Source of the DNA: Chlorophyllum brunneum
Lineage: Eukaryota > Basidiomycota > Agaricomycetes > Agaricales > Agaricaceae
NCBI GenBank assembly: GCA_963576785.1
Contig: OY756149.1
Coordinates: 62,001 to 126,000, forward strand
DNA: 64,000 nucleotides
Direction of reading: 5' to 3'
Positions 35,595 to 47,629 of this stretch are shown here, one piece after another. The notes beneath the pieces are model-generated. The model was not told the origin of the DNA. It was given only the letters and a program-made list of their open reading frames with translations, and did not search any database. Numbering within the stretch: position 1 is the stretch's first letter; each line of letters begins with the position of its first letter. The position numbers and the translations under genes were made by a program.

Positions 35595-36678
35595 TCAGCA
35601 TGGACTCTGGGTCGATTGGTCTTCAACAGCCAGTTCACTGGTCGCATTGTCTTCCCCGCGACTTGGATCGAGTGCCCGTGCCTTTGCGACCTGGTAGATA
35701 ACCAAGATGGAAGCGATCGACTGGACAATATTTTGAGCCCTATTCAGCCCTGAAATGGTACGGTGCTCGAATCTCACCTGCCCCTGAAAGACGATGGACG
35801 ACGCAATCAGCTCGAATATGCCCCCCGTCACTAACAAGACGATTGATAAAAGGGCCACTGGAATATTCAGTGCAGCAGACTCAAGCAGGATGGTTGATAT
35901 GTGCTTATAGCGTTTGGCCAATGCGGAGGATTGTCCGAGTGGTACAATAATGGAACGACGTTGAAGGAGTAAACGAACCACAATGTTCGTTGTTCCAAAG
36001 AGGTTGAGGGTGATGTTGACACTCAGCGCAATGACAGCCCAGCCCATTTTTGGCATGCGAACGTCACTTGGAAAGGAGGGGGATGCGACCGAAGCCATTC
36101 CGCTGGCTGAAATGGTAGTCATGAGATCAAGTTTTTAAGAACTTAGAGATGAAGGGAATACCCACACGCTGTAACGACTAGCAGCACCAAAGGAAGTATC
36201 CAGCAGATATTGTGTAGTCCTGCAGGATGGTCGAGGAACACGGCTTTCTGGACCATGTAACAACGCCATACCTGACCAGGGACAGTTTTAAAACGGGTTA
36301 GTCAAGGAAGAGGGGTGAAATACTGACGAGAAGTCCGTCGGTCAGTATTCCGATACACACAATTGCTATACCGGACCAATCCTGGGAAATGAGAGGGCCG
36401 AGATTTGCAGAAAAGTTTGTTTGGATTGCCTTGCGCACGTCCCAGATCTGGAGGAATGTAGCCATAAAGAGGATGAGTAGTACATGTAACCAAAAGTAAC
36501 GGTTTTGGCATGCAAGTCCTCGACTTTGGCCAAATTTTCGTGTCGAGTAGAGAGTCACGAGGGAGATCGTCCCTAGTGTCACCAGCGCGCCATAAGCTAC
36601 GCCACCTATGGCCGTGCTTACGACCACCAAAGCGGCGTCTGCGGGCGAAGGACTAGGATTGAGTATGGAAAGAGTCAT
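35595..36678 (-). CDS. 7-TM integral membrane protein, gene C
   Basis: Exons 36328-36678, 36166-36271, 35778-36106 and 35595-35720 give 303 aa. The start MTLSILNPS precedes a first helix nearly identical to gene B. The exon phases match B, D, E and F, and exon 2 is 106 nt in all of them. The family block NLFGTTNIVVRLLLQRRS is almost unchanged from B, placing B, C and E in one subfamily. The C-terminus is longer and acidic. Gene and 3' flank together are a tandem duplicate of gene B. Role unknown. Confidence 0.82.
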
Positions 36679-37570
36679 TCAAGGTCTACGAATGACGAGG
36701 GAAGCTGAGAAGATCTAGTAGGCGAGGTGCCAATTTATTCTGCAGTGGATCGTCCGAACTCGAGCCCTGAGCGGTGTACAGCAAGACTGTCGTCAAAGTA
36801 ACCATCCCCGCATCCCTATTTTCTGATGGTCTGCTCGTTCTTGGTCTGCTCGTTCTGGTGTCAACTCGGTACTATATTTAAATTTTCGCTGGCATCATTT
36901 CAAGCATCGCAACAACCCAGGGGTAATCGTGACCAGAGGCGAGCGCATCATGAGACCTTAGGAGCCGAATTGCATATAGGACCCAGATGAGAAAGCTGTT
37001 GACATACCGTGGCGACGGCGCGAGATAATGAGGCAGTACAGCGTACATACGCACGCAAGGTCAATAGGGGCATTCCTTAAGGGGGAACAATATCCTGAAG
37101 TCAGGTGAGCTAATGTCGTCCGAACGCGTGGCGGGCGAGGGCCATGCGGGATAGAAAGATAACTCGGGAGAAGGTATCGGTTTTCATGACGGTGGACACG
37201 CAACTGATGTTAAATCTCACGAAGTTCTGATTAGTATTGTTCCAACCATAGGTAAGTCAATGGTTGAACTCCGACCCCAGCTCATTGTCCACCCGCTGTG
37301 GGATGTGATGTGTTATTGACAAGAAGATCAGTCGGTCGTAGAGGGAACCGCGCTGAGAGATGATGATATTTCGACAGCAAGAACTATTACGTATCTGACA
37401 GCTTTTGCTGTCAAAACAAAAACGATTGTGGCACAACAACTTACATTACGATCATTGTGTTAAGGCAGCTTGACAAGGAAGCGCAACTATACCTACCTCA
37501 CATGCATTTCCGGAGACGGCAGATCAACATGTAGCAGGCCTATCACAACTCGTTATATTCTCGTACGTTA
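36679..37570. other. Intergenic region between 7-TM genes C and D
   Basis: No gene was seen. Short minus-strand frames lack motifs. Confidence 0.5.
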
Positions 37571-38647
37571 TCAAGTTTCATTCCTTTCTCTGCCGTGGCT
37601 ACATTTTGCACAGATATCTCTTCCTTTTGCTACCTGGTAAATGATTAACACAGAGGCTATGGACTGTGAAATATTGTCAACTGCTTCGGCCGAGAGAGTG
37701 AGGAAAATATCATACTTGGCATGGTATAACAATTTGTATCAATGCTTCTGTGCACGATTCACCTAGCCAGAATACAACAACGCTGAGAATGGTGACGGGG
37801 ACGTTGAGTGCGGCGGATTCGAGGAGGATACTCGTAATCCGTAACTGATACCTGGCAAAATGTCGCAAATGTCCAAATATCCGTGACGCCTTGTACCTAT
37901 GATGAAGGAGTCGTACGACAATGTTGAATGTTGTGAAGAGATTGAGCATGATGTTTCCCAGGAGCGCGAGGAGAAGAAGGGTCTTTCCCAATCTGAACGA
38001 GGAATTGTTGATATCACCCATGGAGATGCTGGGGTTGAATATCGCGAATGCGGTGACTCCGAGAACTGTTGAGCAGCGTCGTGCATCATGTGAACACTCA
38101 AAGAAACCACTCGACGACAGGCGTTGGAGAAACTGACCCGTTGCACAGAACAAAAGACCGAGCGGGATGACCCAACAAATGTGGTGCAGACCCGCAGGTT
38201 GACTCCCGAACAGCGCCTTCTGAACCATGTAGCAACGCCAGACCTATTCCCATCATCAGGACGCCTTCCAAACAGCGTGTGATACTAGGAGGCACTCACG
38301 AGAAGGCCGTCGGTCAACATCGCAACTATGACATTGATGACGTTCAATGGGCCCCAGTAGAAGTAGGTGAGTCGACCGGGGTCGGTATAGAAAATAGCTC
38401 GAATGATCTGGTAGATATTTTTTGCTTGGAGGATGGTATTGAAGACTAGTATGAGAATAATGTGTCCTTGGAGAACCCGCTGTTGTGTCCAGAATGCATT
38501 GGTTGTAAAAGGACGATGGCGAAGTTGCGCGATACAGGTAATCGAGAGTGTAAGGAGCGCACCATATGACATTGCGCCAAGTGTCATTCCTAGAGCTCCT
38601 GTTATTTCTCTGATGGCCAGGGTAGGCCGGAGTTCGTAGAAACTCAT
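37571..38647 (-). CDS. 7-TM integral membrane protein, gene D
   Basis: Exons 38300-38647, 38138-38243, 37716-38065 and 37571-37663 give 298 aa. It starts MSFYELRPTL, the same opening as the split gene A and gene F (MSLYELHP), so A, D and F form the second subfamily. Helices are separated by short loops. The TDGLLVWRCYMVQ and LFTTFNIVVRLLHHR blocks are present, and the tail SIASVLIIYQVAKGRD is followed by a short Cys/His-containing end. No frame damage was seen. The product should be an integral membrane protein of unknown function. Confidence 0.82.
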
Positions 38648-40082
38648 TTCACAGCCCACGCAGCAGGAAGAGGGAATGGGATACCACCTGTGGCCTGGAC
38701 TTCCATCAGCCAAAGCACAAATAGTCGAGCTACTCAAGCTTAAATGACAAGTTCTGACTGGTCAAACCATGGTCTAAGTGTATCCGATACCATAAGGCCT
38801 AGCGCACACGTCACTCACAAGACAGGTGATTCCTTTGCAAATCAGCATGCTACCCTTTTTCCTCATCTCCGTTTCTGGTGTGTGTTAATGACCAAACCAT
38901 TTGGGATCTAGAGCGACTTCCGAGTCCGACTTTTTGAATGCGCAACCGGTGGTAGCTTTTACATATTCCACAACCTCTAGAGCCCGATAGAGATTGTTCA
39001 AATGAGTGACCGTCGTCCTACTGGAACCCGCCCTTTTTCCGTGATCCTTGTTGTAAGGATAGGGAATCTTCGAATGGATTTATTTTGAGCTAGTTCGTGT
39101 GAGAAATTTTGACCTGTAATTCAAATGTGAGGTCGCACAACTTGAGCTTGAGCTTCGAGTTGATTCTGAAGAACACAGCACCATCAGACGCGTTCCTTTC
39201 CTTCCTTTCCCCGCCGATGCTGGTTTGTGAGTTGCAAGCGCATATCGATGATCGGTCACCTTAGAGCTTGGGTTTTGTGCCCCTCCTTGGCACATGCAAC
39301 ACCATGTTTAGATCTTCAAGACTTTACCTAGATTGTTTTCAGCGCTCGTCTTGCCCTGTCTCCGGGGCGCATCTCCCCCCCTTAATCAAAGCAGGCGGTC
39401 CCCTGGTGCATTAGCCATTTTCAACAGCCCCTTTCCATTTTCCGTGGACTCTTAACGCAATTCTAAGGCTGGCGACACAGATTCCGAACTGTCATTGGGA
39501 GTAAATGAAGAAGAAGATCGGACGCTCACTGACGTTAGACCATCGTAAGTTCAGGGTCCTATCACCACGACGTTCCTTTTTCCGTCATATATCATCCTAC
39601 TTTGACTCCTCGTGCTTTTCATGCGACCAGTGCACACTGAATTTGACAGATAATCGAATCACGTCCACCTGAGTTTGGGTCTAGTACTACCATTCTGTCT
39701 TCAATGGCAGCCGGAATAGAGCTCTAACTTTCTTCCAGCACACAGTCGCAGCAGTAACTGCCAACGTCACTGGCCCCACTATGTCCGACAGCCAACCGCA
39801 TTTTCAGCATCTTTCCCTGGCCCACCCCGTTTGCGGACGAGCAAGAGAAGACTCGCCGACCTAGATATCAGCCTGGAAAAGGTCTGATAGGTCTATGTAT
39901 TACCTCACGAGCAATTGCAATTCATCTCGTTCACGGGCAAAGAAGAGTCCTTCAATGAAAGACCGCTTCATCTCCCACTCTTGCTTCTGCCTTACACGAC
40001 AAAAACTGTAGCCGGTTGTCAAGACTGGTCGACAAGGCTTACCACCGCCAGGCTCGGATCTACTAGATACATAGGTGACCTG
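38648..40082. other. Intergenic region between 7-TM genes D and E
   Basis: In 1.4 kb there is no motif-bearing open frame, LTR or recognisable RNA. Confidence 0.5.
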
Positions 40083-41851
40083 TCACCTACAAGCGAGTGC
40101 AGATTCATCTGAACTATGAATTGACTCGAACATGCGTTCCTTTGCTACCTGGTAGATAAGCAAGACGGAAGCAATCGACTAGAGAATATTTTGAGTCGGG
40201 TTCCGACCTTTAATTGTGTGGTAGCCGTATCTCACCTGGCCGTGAAAGACGATGGACAGTGCCATCGGCACAGATGTGTCCCCCAAACATAAAAGAACGG
40301 TGGCTAAGAGGGTCAATGGGATATTCAGCACAGCAGACTCAAGCAGGATGCCTGAGATGCGTCCGTAACGTTTGGCCAGTGCGGAAGCTCGTCCGAGTGG
40401 TGCAATGAGAGAATGTCGATGAAGAAGTAAACGAACTACAATGTTCGTCGTTCCAAAGAGGTTGAAGGTGACTGTGGAGAGCGACGTTTGGCTACCGCTG
40501 AACTCTCACGTCGTCTCCAAAAGAGTCTTTTCGGATCAAAAATCTCGGAGCGCCCATCACTGGGTCAGGGCATCATCATAAACATCCCAAAGTCAAATCT
40601 TCTGTCCCTCTTCCCCGTTTCTATGCCTCCTCCATTTCTATTTCATAACTGTAAGCTATCCTCTTTAAGTCTAATTGTAGGTCTACACCGTAGATGATCA
40701 TCTGGAGAAAGTCCCAAATAAATAATGTATTCTGCCTAACCTCTTCCTACCTTCTCTCTTCTCTGTCCTACTTTTATAGTATAAAAACATTATCAATCCA
40801 TTTGTACCTGGTCCCCTATTGTTATACACCTTGTCCATAGATGATTACCTTCATTTTCTTCCTTTTTTTCGGTCTAATTACTTTGTTAAAATGTACCTTG
40901 GCATATTTCTTTCACACTTCTAAAACTGGGCCATATTCATGTATGTATATAAGTAGTATGTCTTTGATAGGGGAAGGCAGTGAAAATACGAATGAGTATC
41001 TAAATCCCCTCATATTCCCAAAGCCACTTCGTCTCTTATCTATCTCAACTCCATTAATTACCCAAACTTGATCACCATTTTTCTCGACCATTTCCTGGTC
41101 AATTCCTCTCAAATATTCGACGCTCTGTACCGCTAATCAACTCCTTTTGGTTGGAAGCAAAGCAGTTGTTGGATTTGGCCGCGCTCGTTAAAGTGTTCGC
41201 TCACCAGCCTATACCCTCGTTTTACATGACATTACTACTCAACCCGACGAAAGCCAACACCTTCCAGGCTCTTGGTCCGTAAGCGTCACTGGGAAAGTGG
41301 AGATGATTCGAGACCCCGACCGCTGCTATTCCGCTGGCTGAAATGTACAGCCATGAGATCAAGTTTCCGAGTAGTCGAAGTGGAGAGAATTACTCACCCA
41401 CCACGATGACTAAGAGCGCCAAAAGAAGTATCCAGCAGCTATTGTGCAGTCCTGCAGGGCGATCGCGGAAAACAGCTTTCTGGACCATGTAACACCGCCA
41501 AACCTGATCCGGAAGTGCGTTAGTCATAGAACAAGGGTGAAAAATGACAAGGAGCCCGTCGGTCAGTATTCCGGTGAACACAATAGTTGACCAGTTCCTG
41601 GGGGGTGTAACGGGGTCCAGGTTTCCAACAAATATTGCTTCTATTACGCTGCCTACATCCCAGACCTGGAGGAACGTAGCGATCACGAGGATGAGGATTA
41701 CATGTAACCAAAAGTAACGATGTTGGTTTGCTAGTCCTCGACTTCGTTCAAGGCATTGGCCCCCCATTGAGTGGAGCGTAACAAGACAAATAGTCCCGAG
41801 TGTGAAAAGCGCACCGTAGGCTAAGCCACCTATAGCTGTGCTTACAACCAT
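40083..41851 (-). pseudogene. 7-TM gene E interrupted by a solo gypsy LTR
   Basis: Exons 41549-41851, 41398-41503, 41227-41337 plus 40236-40468 (one exon split by the LTR) and 40083-40178. Counting the target duplication once, the sum is 849 nt, an exact frame for 282 aa, and the sequence across the scar reads SNVTFNLFGTTNIVVR. The N-terminus is shorter than in B and C because the upstream region has an in-frame stop. The ATG at 41851 just before the first helix is the only candidate. The first donor is GTCATT, weaker than GTCAGT in its relatives. The gene belongs to the B/C subfamily. The LTR adds stops, so the current locus should not yield a full protein unless the LTR is spliced out. Confidence 0.82.
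40473..41226 (+). repeat. Solo LTR of the gypsy family, inverted relative to the full element
   Basis: The 754 bp match the reverse complement of the 758-bp gypsy LTRs over their whole length, with scattered differences and a few short indels. It starts TGTGG and ends TACA. A perfect 4-bp duplication TGAC lies at 40469-40472 and 41227-41230. Internal sequence was lost, presumably by LTR-LTR recombination. It is more diverged than the pair at 17.7-25.4 kb, so it is an older insertion. Confidence 0.95.
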
Positions 41852-42509
41852 CCAAATAATTTCATTCCAGTTCTACTAGGAATGAGGCTAGGAGGGAGGG
41901 AAAAATTCAATAAGTCCGGCACAAATTTATTGAATAATCGAAAATGAATTCCCTGGACTCAAGCAGTGGACCATCAAGCTGTTGTCAAGGTAGCCATCTC
42001 CGCATCTTTATTTCTCTGATGATCTGTTGATGTTAGTGCGATGCTGAGTACTATACTTTGATTACCAGCGGCACAATTCCGAGTACATTGACGTTCATAT
42101 ATAGTGAATAAAGTTAGTAAGTGAGGAATGATTGACCTGGGTGAAAATATAACAGGTCATACTGGTGATAAGGGTGTTCGATGCCATCACAAAGAAAATA
42201 GCGCGGGAAACAGTCAGTGAGCACGAGGTCGGATGTATCAAAATCAATTATACAGTGGCAGAGCGGTATTGTACAAAAAGATAAGGCAAGAGTCGACTTC
42301 ACTGCAAATGTAGCGCTAGCCGCTCATGACCAACCCAGCCACAGGAGAGGTCGGTCCGCGTGCCGTGAGAGTATGTGACAGCTTTGCGTCACAACAACCA
42401 AAGTCACGTCCAGACAACCTCACGACAAGGAACTACGGCTTAACCTACCTCATATACATTCCCGGAAACATTCACCAAGCCTATCACAACCACTAATTCT
42501 TGTACGCTA
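41852..42509. other. Intergenic region between 7-TM genes E and F
   Basis: No gene was seen. Confidence 0.5.
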
Positions 42510-43565
42510 TCAACTCGGGTCACTCTCCCTACCGTGGCTACACTTTGCACAGATATCTCTTCCTTTCGCCACTTGATAAATAATTAACACAGAAGCCATA
42601 GACTGTACGTGCATGACTGTCAGTTACTTCAGGGGGATGGGTGACATAAGTATCGTACCTGGAGTGGTATCACAATTTGTATCAACGCTTCTGTGCACGA
42701 CCCGTCCAACCAAAAGGCAATAGCACAGAAAATGGTCACAGGGACGTTGAGTGCAGCGGACTCGAACAGGATACCTGTAATCCGCAACTGATGTTTTGTC
42801 AAGGCTCCCACCTTTCCAAATATATCTGACATTTTGTGCCTGTGGTGAAGCAGTCGTATGATAATGTTGGAAGTCGTGAAGAGATTGAATGTGATGTTTC
42901 CAAAGAGTGCAAGCAGAAGAATGGTCTTTCCTAGCCTGAACGAAGGATCATTGACGTCACCCAGGGAGACACTGGGGTTGAATATTGCAAATGAGGTGAC
43001 TCCAAGGACTGCCGAACAACATATAAGAAACACTTAAATGCGGGCCCCGACACCACGGACCTGTCGTACCAAGCCAGAGACACAATGGAATGATCCAGCA
43101 AAGGTGGTGCAGACCCGCAGGTTGGTTTCCAAACAACGCCTTCTGAACCATATAGCAACGCCAGACCTGTTATCATCGTGAATATGACTTCCAAACACTG
43201 CGGAACAATGCACTGACGAGAAGCCCGTCGGTTAAAACCGCCACTATGACATTGATGACATTCAAGGGACCCCAGTAGAAGTAGGTGAGTCGACTGGGGT
43301 CGGTATAGAAAACCGCTCGAATGATCTGGTAGATGTTCTTTGCTTGGAGGATGGTATTGAGGAGTAGTACGAGAACAACGTGTCCCTGGAGAAATCGCTG
43401 TTGAGTCCAGAATCCATTGCCCATAGAAGGGTGATGGCGAAGGTGCGCGATACAGGTGATCGAGAGGGTGAGGAGGGCACCATAGGACATTGCACCAATG
43501 GTCATCCCCAGTATTCCCGTCACGTATTTAATGGCAATGATTGGATGAAGCTCGTAGAGGCTCAT
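42510..43565 (-). CDS. 7-TM integral membrane protein, gene F
   Basis: Exons 43218-43565, 43061-43166, 42659-43008 and 42510-42602 give 298 aa with the same phases and lengths as gene D. An ATG 30 nt upstream is in frame, but the MSLYELHP start matches A and D. Seven hydrophobic segments, TDGLLVWRCYMVQKALFGNQPAG and LFTTSNIIIRLLHHRHK are present. It is the closest relative of D and was produced by local duplication. No function is known for the family. Confidence 0.82.
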
Positions 43566-45992
43566 TTTAGAAGCCACACCAGCGGGGGGTATCACCTCCG
43601 GATTAGACTGTTAAAACAGAAACCCAGATATCCGAGGTTTAAATGGCTGGAACTCAACGGAAGGGCCAAAGTATACTCTTTACGGGTTTCTGATCCACCT
43701 TGTGAAGAAAGTATACATGTTGTTTGATAGAACCATGTGGTGGGGAGTCCGTTACTTCTGTAATTCCTCACGGTCCCCTTTCACCTTATTTCCGTCCCTG
43801 ATCCTTGACTACCAATCCAATTAGGAACCCTAGAGCAACAACTTCGCCGAACCCGACACAGGACGTCATCTTTGTTACCAGTCTCTGTACAGCTCTTTAT
43901 TCAGGTAGCTGCTGTCCTGTGGCTCTCGCCGTTTGTCCATCATCCTTGCTGCTGCGATAGGTGATTCCCAAGTCTGATGAGAAGTCCACCTCCACTGTCA
44001 CATTGGTGGACCGCACGCACTCCAGAATGCCCATTCGTTTTAATTACCGTTGGAGGATCCGACACCCACTGCATCATGCCGCAATGACGATCCCCCATCG
44101 AGCCAGTCACTAGACCATTATCATGTTCCTGCTGCATCGCATCCTCCTATGCTCAGTGGCACAAAAACACATTGGCATCCGCAAGTGATGAAACTGTGTT
44201 CCCCTGAAGTTGAGAGTGAATTTCACAGATCAATCTTGACGCAAGCCAAGATCGAGGTTTGCTTTGTATCTAAAAGTACATGACGGCAGTCGCAATGGCA
44301 GCTGCCAGCACGACAAACTACCACCCCGAATCCCACAAGGTTCTGGACGGCCGAATTTACTCTATCTCCCCGGAACCACTTCCCTTAGCCCCACATACCC
44401 GAAATCACCCAACCAAGTCACGGTTGTACTAGGTATGCGATGCATTGGAAACGTTCAGCGCCAGAAGGAAAGGGAAGCTGCGTATCTCTCTTGGTTTCAT
44501 TCGCCCTACGCTCGCCTCGGCTATTTTGGGAATGCTTAAATCTTCCCCTTAAGAGCCACAGCCTCGATCAATCTTAGGAAAGTATAACCATTGTCATCGA
44601 TGGCTATCATAATGAGATGCGTTGGGACAAGATATCACGACTGAAGGGAGTAAAGTGAAGCAGGCTAGGCTGGGTGCTCATTACGACACGTTCTCCGGGA
44701 CAACAGTGGTCACCATATAGCTTGCAACGAAAGATGAATGATCGTAGCAAAGATACTACTTCACTTCCTCTCCAAATCTTCCTAGTCAACGATCAACCCT
44801 ATCAGGATCCAGGATGATTGTCTCGGGAATCCGGTCCTCCGATCCAGTGGAATAGATGGAGCACCTTTTTTTTTGTCACAATAACTGTTCGAGTAGCACG
44901 AATTCTCACGTAATTTATTTTTTGATCGGCTGGCATGTGCAACTTAACTGGCACAATCCGAAGAGAGACGTCGAAGTTGAAACAATATTTATTCATAAGG
45001 ACGGATGGACAAGTTCGAACACTCATCAGTTACTAACCGTATCTGGGGTCACCCATATGTCTCTTTTTTTTTCTCCCCCACCAACACTGATACATCCAAG
45101 GTCCATTCACCTAACCGCTTACTCGTCAAACCTCCTGAATCAAGAATCTGCATTGAATCTCGCGACGTCCTTGGTCACACCCACCACATTTCCACTTCCA
45201 AAGCGGATAGCCACTTTGGCTAGTGACTCGACATGAAGACCAGAATGCCCGTTTCATTTGATTATCGACTGGTAGTAAATGGCTTGTCAAAGGGGAAGAT
45301 TCGACCTTAACGCATGTCGCAGGTCCCATCAAACCCAGTACAACACGTTGGGGTGGATATTACTTACAGCTCGGTCCCGAGGCTAGCCGAAATGGAGCTG
45401 TACCTGCATGCAACTGTCAATGCGCCAACAAGCGCCCACATTTGGACACATAACCTCCCATTCTCGCCCCTGTGGGCCAAATGCCCACTGACTAGACATT
45501 CACAAACATCGATACCGGGCTTGTGTGGGAGTCTATGGAACAAAACCTCGTCCCTGAGCCCTGAACGGACGCCCCACGCCAATATATTCAGGATAACATT
45601 CACTTTTGGCTCCACCCATAGATCCGTTACACTCTGGATCAGTTAAATCGATTCGACTGCATAACATCCCCTCCAAGACGGTCTACGCCCAGCTTACACC
45701 TACCACAATTCAAACCAAGGAGCTTTCGCTATTATATTAACCGTAGAACAAATGTTAACCTATTGGAACATTCCCTTCTCAAAACGACTAGGTACCAATA
45801 CTCCTGTCAAGTTTATCAATTCTTCCACTGGCCAACTAGCTCGAAGATGGTTAAGCGGAAATTTCCTTTCTCTTTTACATTGCTTTCGAGAGGCTAGGTG
45901 TCTATTCGGTACTCAGAACGACAGGAGGAAGGATGCGATAATCCTGTATATAAAAGTGCTTTATGTTCAAACGCTTTTGATCCTCATCCAAG
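43566..45992. other. Long gene-poor stretch between the 7-TM array and the lectin block
   Basis: Open frames such as 44856-45236, 45314-45646 and 45752-46192 overlap one another on both strands and show no motif. The last runs into the next gene in a different frame. I see no gene, tRNA or repeat. A T-rich run lies near 44867-44876. Confidence 0.45.
45947..45955 (+). promoter_or_regulatory. TATA box of the secreted beta-trefoil gene at 45993
   Basis: The motif TATATAAAA lies about 40 bases before the ATG, leaving a very short leader. Confidence 0.6.
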
Positions 45993-46764
45993 ATGGTCTT
46001 TTACTCTCTCTACTACGCTTTTGCACTACTAGTTCTAGGAGCAACGGTAAACGCTCAGACGACAAAGGTCAGTTCATAGTTTCTCTCACCAAGCTTTCAT
46101 ACTTAATGCACGACGATTACTGCAGCTCAAACCAGCACCATACTTCCTGTTATCGGTTAATGGTCCCGCTTATAGCGATCCTGGGGATATGAATCCCATC
46201 AAGACTCACAATACTACAGTCACTGCCTACGACCTTGTACGTGTTCAAAAAAGCCTATAAAATGAGGTTTATCTTTGTTCAACACTCGTCATCAGTGGAA
46301 CGTTACTGGGACTCCAGAGGCAGGGTATACCTTCCGGAACATTAAGACTGATTCGTATGCTTATAGTACTGGTGAAGCTGTGAGTGGATAAACATTTATC
46401 TCCCCTAAGCGACAACTGAAGTACATAGGATAAACCTGTTTTCTCACATCCGAAGCTGAGCACTGCATGGTCTCTTACTTCGCTTGGTAAAAACATTTGG
46501 ACCGTACGTCCACTTTCAATTCTGCTTCATTCCCGCCGTCTTTACTGCTTGTCTTTTGTCTAATGGCTGACCCGGAACAGATTTCCTACCCCGGTAAGAA
46601 AGACCTCTTGTGGACCGCTAAAGGAGAGAAACAGGCGGTATGTCTTTTGTTGTTCTTGGCTGTCTACTTATATATCCTGGCCATAGGTGTTGCTCAACGC
46701 TCCAGTGCAGAGTGGGGATAGCCAGAAATGGAAGGTTTACGGAGTTCCAAAGTTTACGCCTTAA
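45993..46764 (+). CDS. Small secreted beta-trefoil protein (CCL2-like lectin / I66-inhibitor-like)
   Basis: The ATG at 45993 opens a hydrophobic signal sequence ending near NAQ. Several short exons follow, starting 45993-46067, 46127 and 46296-46379, with a stop at 46762-46764. The predicted mature protein is about 130 aa. Beta-trefoil landmarks recur: an N-terminal PYFLLSVNG strand, W-N-V-T-G, a GYTFRN block, ISYPGKKDLLWT and a final SQKWKVYG. Such fungal proteins are beta-trefoil lectins or protease inhibitors, and their usual role is defence against grazers or inhibition of proteases. Which one applies here cannot be read from sequence. Related genes follow at 50.1, 52.5, 54.4, 55.1 and 60.0 kb, most with equivalent intron positions. 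Confidence 0.7.
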
Positions 46765-47629
46765 TTTTGGGAGATAAGAATGTTTGATAGCCAAGAGTTA
46801 CTTTGTAGTGCACCATTGCTCGTGCGTCTGTATAAATACCAAATCACCTGGCTGCTTGCTCAACTCTTAGCTCGCCCCACACCTAAGCCGGATAAACATC
46901 ATTCCGCTGACCATTGCTCTGATCACTAATGGGCCGACGGATGTGAATTTACTACCAATTGGTTCTGATATATCTATATCGTTGCGTTCTAATTAAAAGT
47001 CGGGTTGTTCGATATATCTCTTAGGGGCTAAAATAGCACGTTCGTCCAGAATAACTCTTCCATGGACGTTTTGTCCAGTAACGCATTAGGAGTGCTTTGG
47101 GAAATCGAATAACGGAGGAACTAAGTAGAGAGCTCACGCTGCTCTTGAGACTCAGAGTCCCAGAGAGCCGCAATGAGCTGCAATAAGCAGGTACCGTAGC
47201 GGTGCGCTGATTAATCGCCGCAAGCGGATCATCATGCTGTCGAGTCAGCAAGGCACGGAAGAACAAGGCATCTAGATCCCGACCCTCCACGTTGCTAGCG
47301 TTTAATATAACCTTCCAGAAAGCACACAAGAGTAGAATAGCTCCAAGGGGAGGGGTATTCCGGGCCTTCGCTCTTCGTTCGAGCGGTCCGTAGTTGAGCC
47401 AGAACTGTGTAGGAAGAAAACACGGAGTTGGGCTGGTTGTAAGCAGGGTGGCTGCATGTTAGGCCAATGAGTATATTTGAGTTGTGCCGTCACGGATGAG
47501 GTGAGATGTGTGGGAAGACAAGTAAGGAGGCGGACAGGTGAGCCTCGGCCAGGTGACCTCTGCTGTGCTCCACCCCTCCCTTCATAACCCAGTCACCCTG
47601 CCTCCCTTGTCCATCCACACTCCCCCACC
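46765..47629. other. Intergenic region
   Basis: No gene was recognised. Confidence 0.5.

Noticed and set aside
33107..43565. Naming the 7-TM genes as DUF6533/DUF6534 proteins or as GPCRs
   Set aside because: Topology is similar, but the family blocks seen here do not clearly match what I remember of those domains. I left them as an unnamed 7-TM family.
44856..45646. Overlapping plus-strand frames in the long gene-poor stretch
   Set aside because: Composition-driven overlaps on both strands without conserved residues, signal peptide or plausible introns.
45752..46192. 146-aa plus-strand frame overlapping the start of the first beta-trefoil gene
   Set aside because: It overlaps the signal-peptide exon in another frame and runs through its introns. 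The spliced beta-trefoil model explains the locus better.
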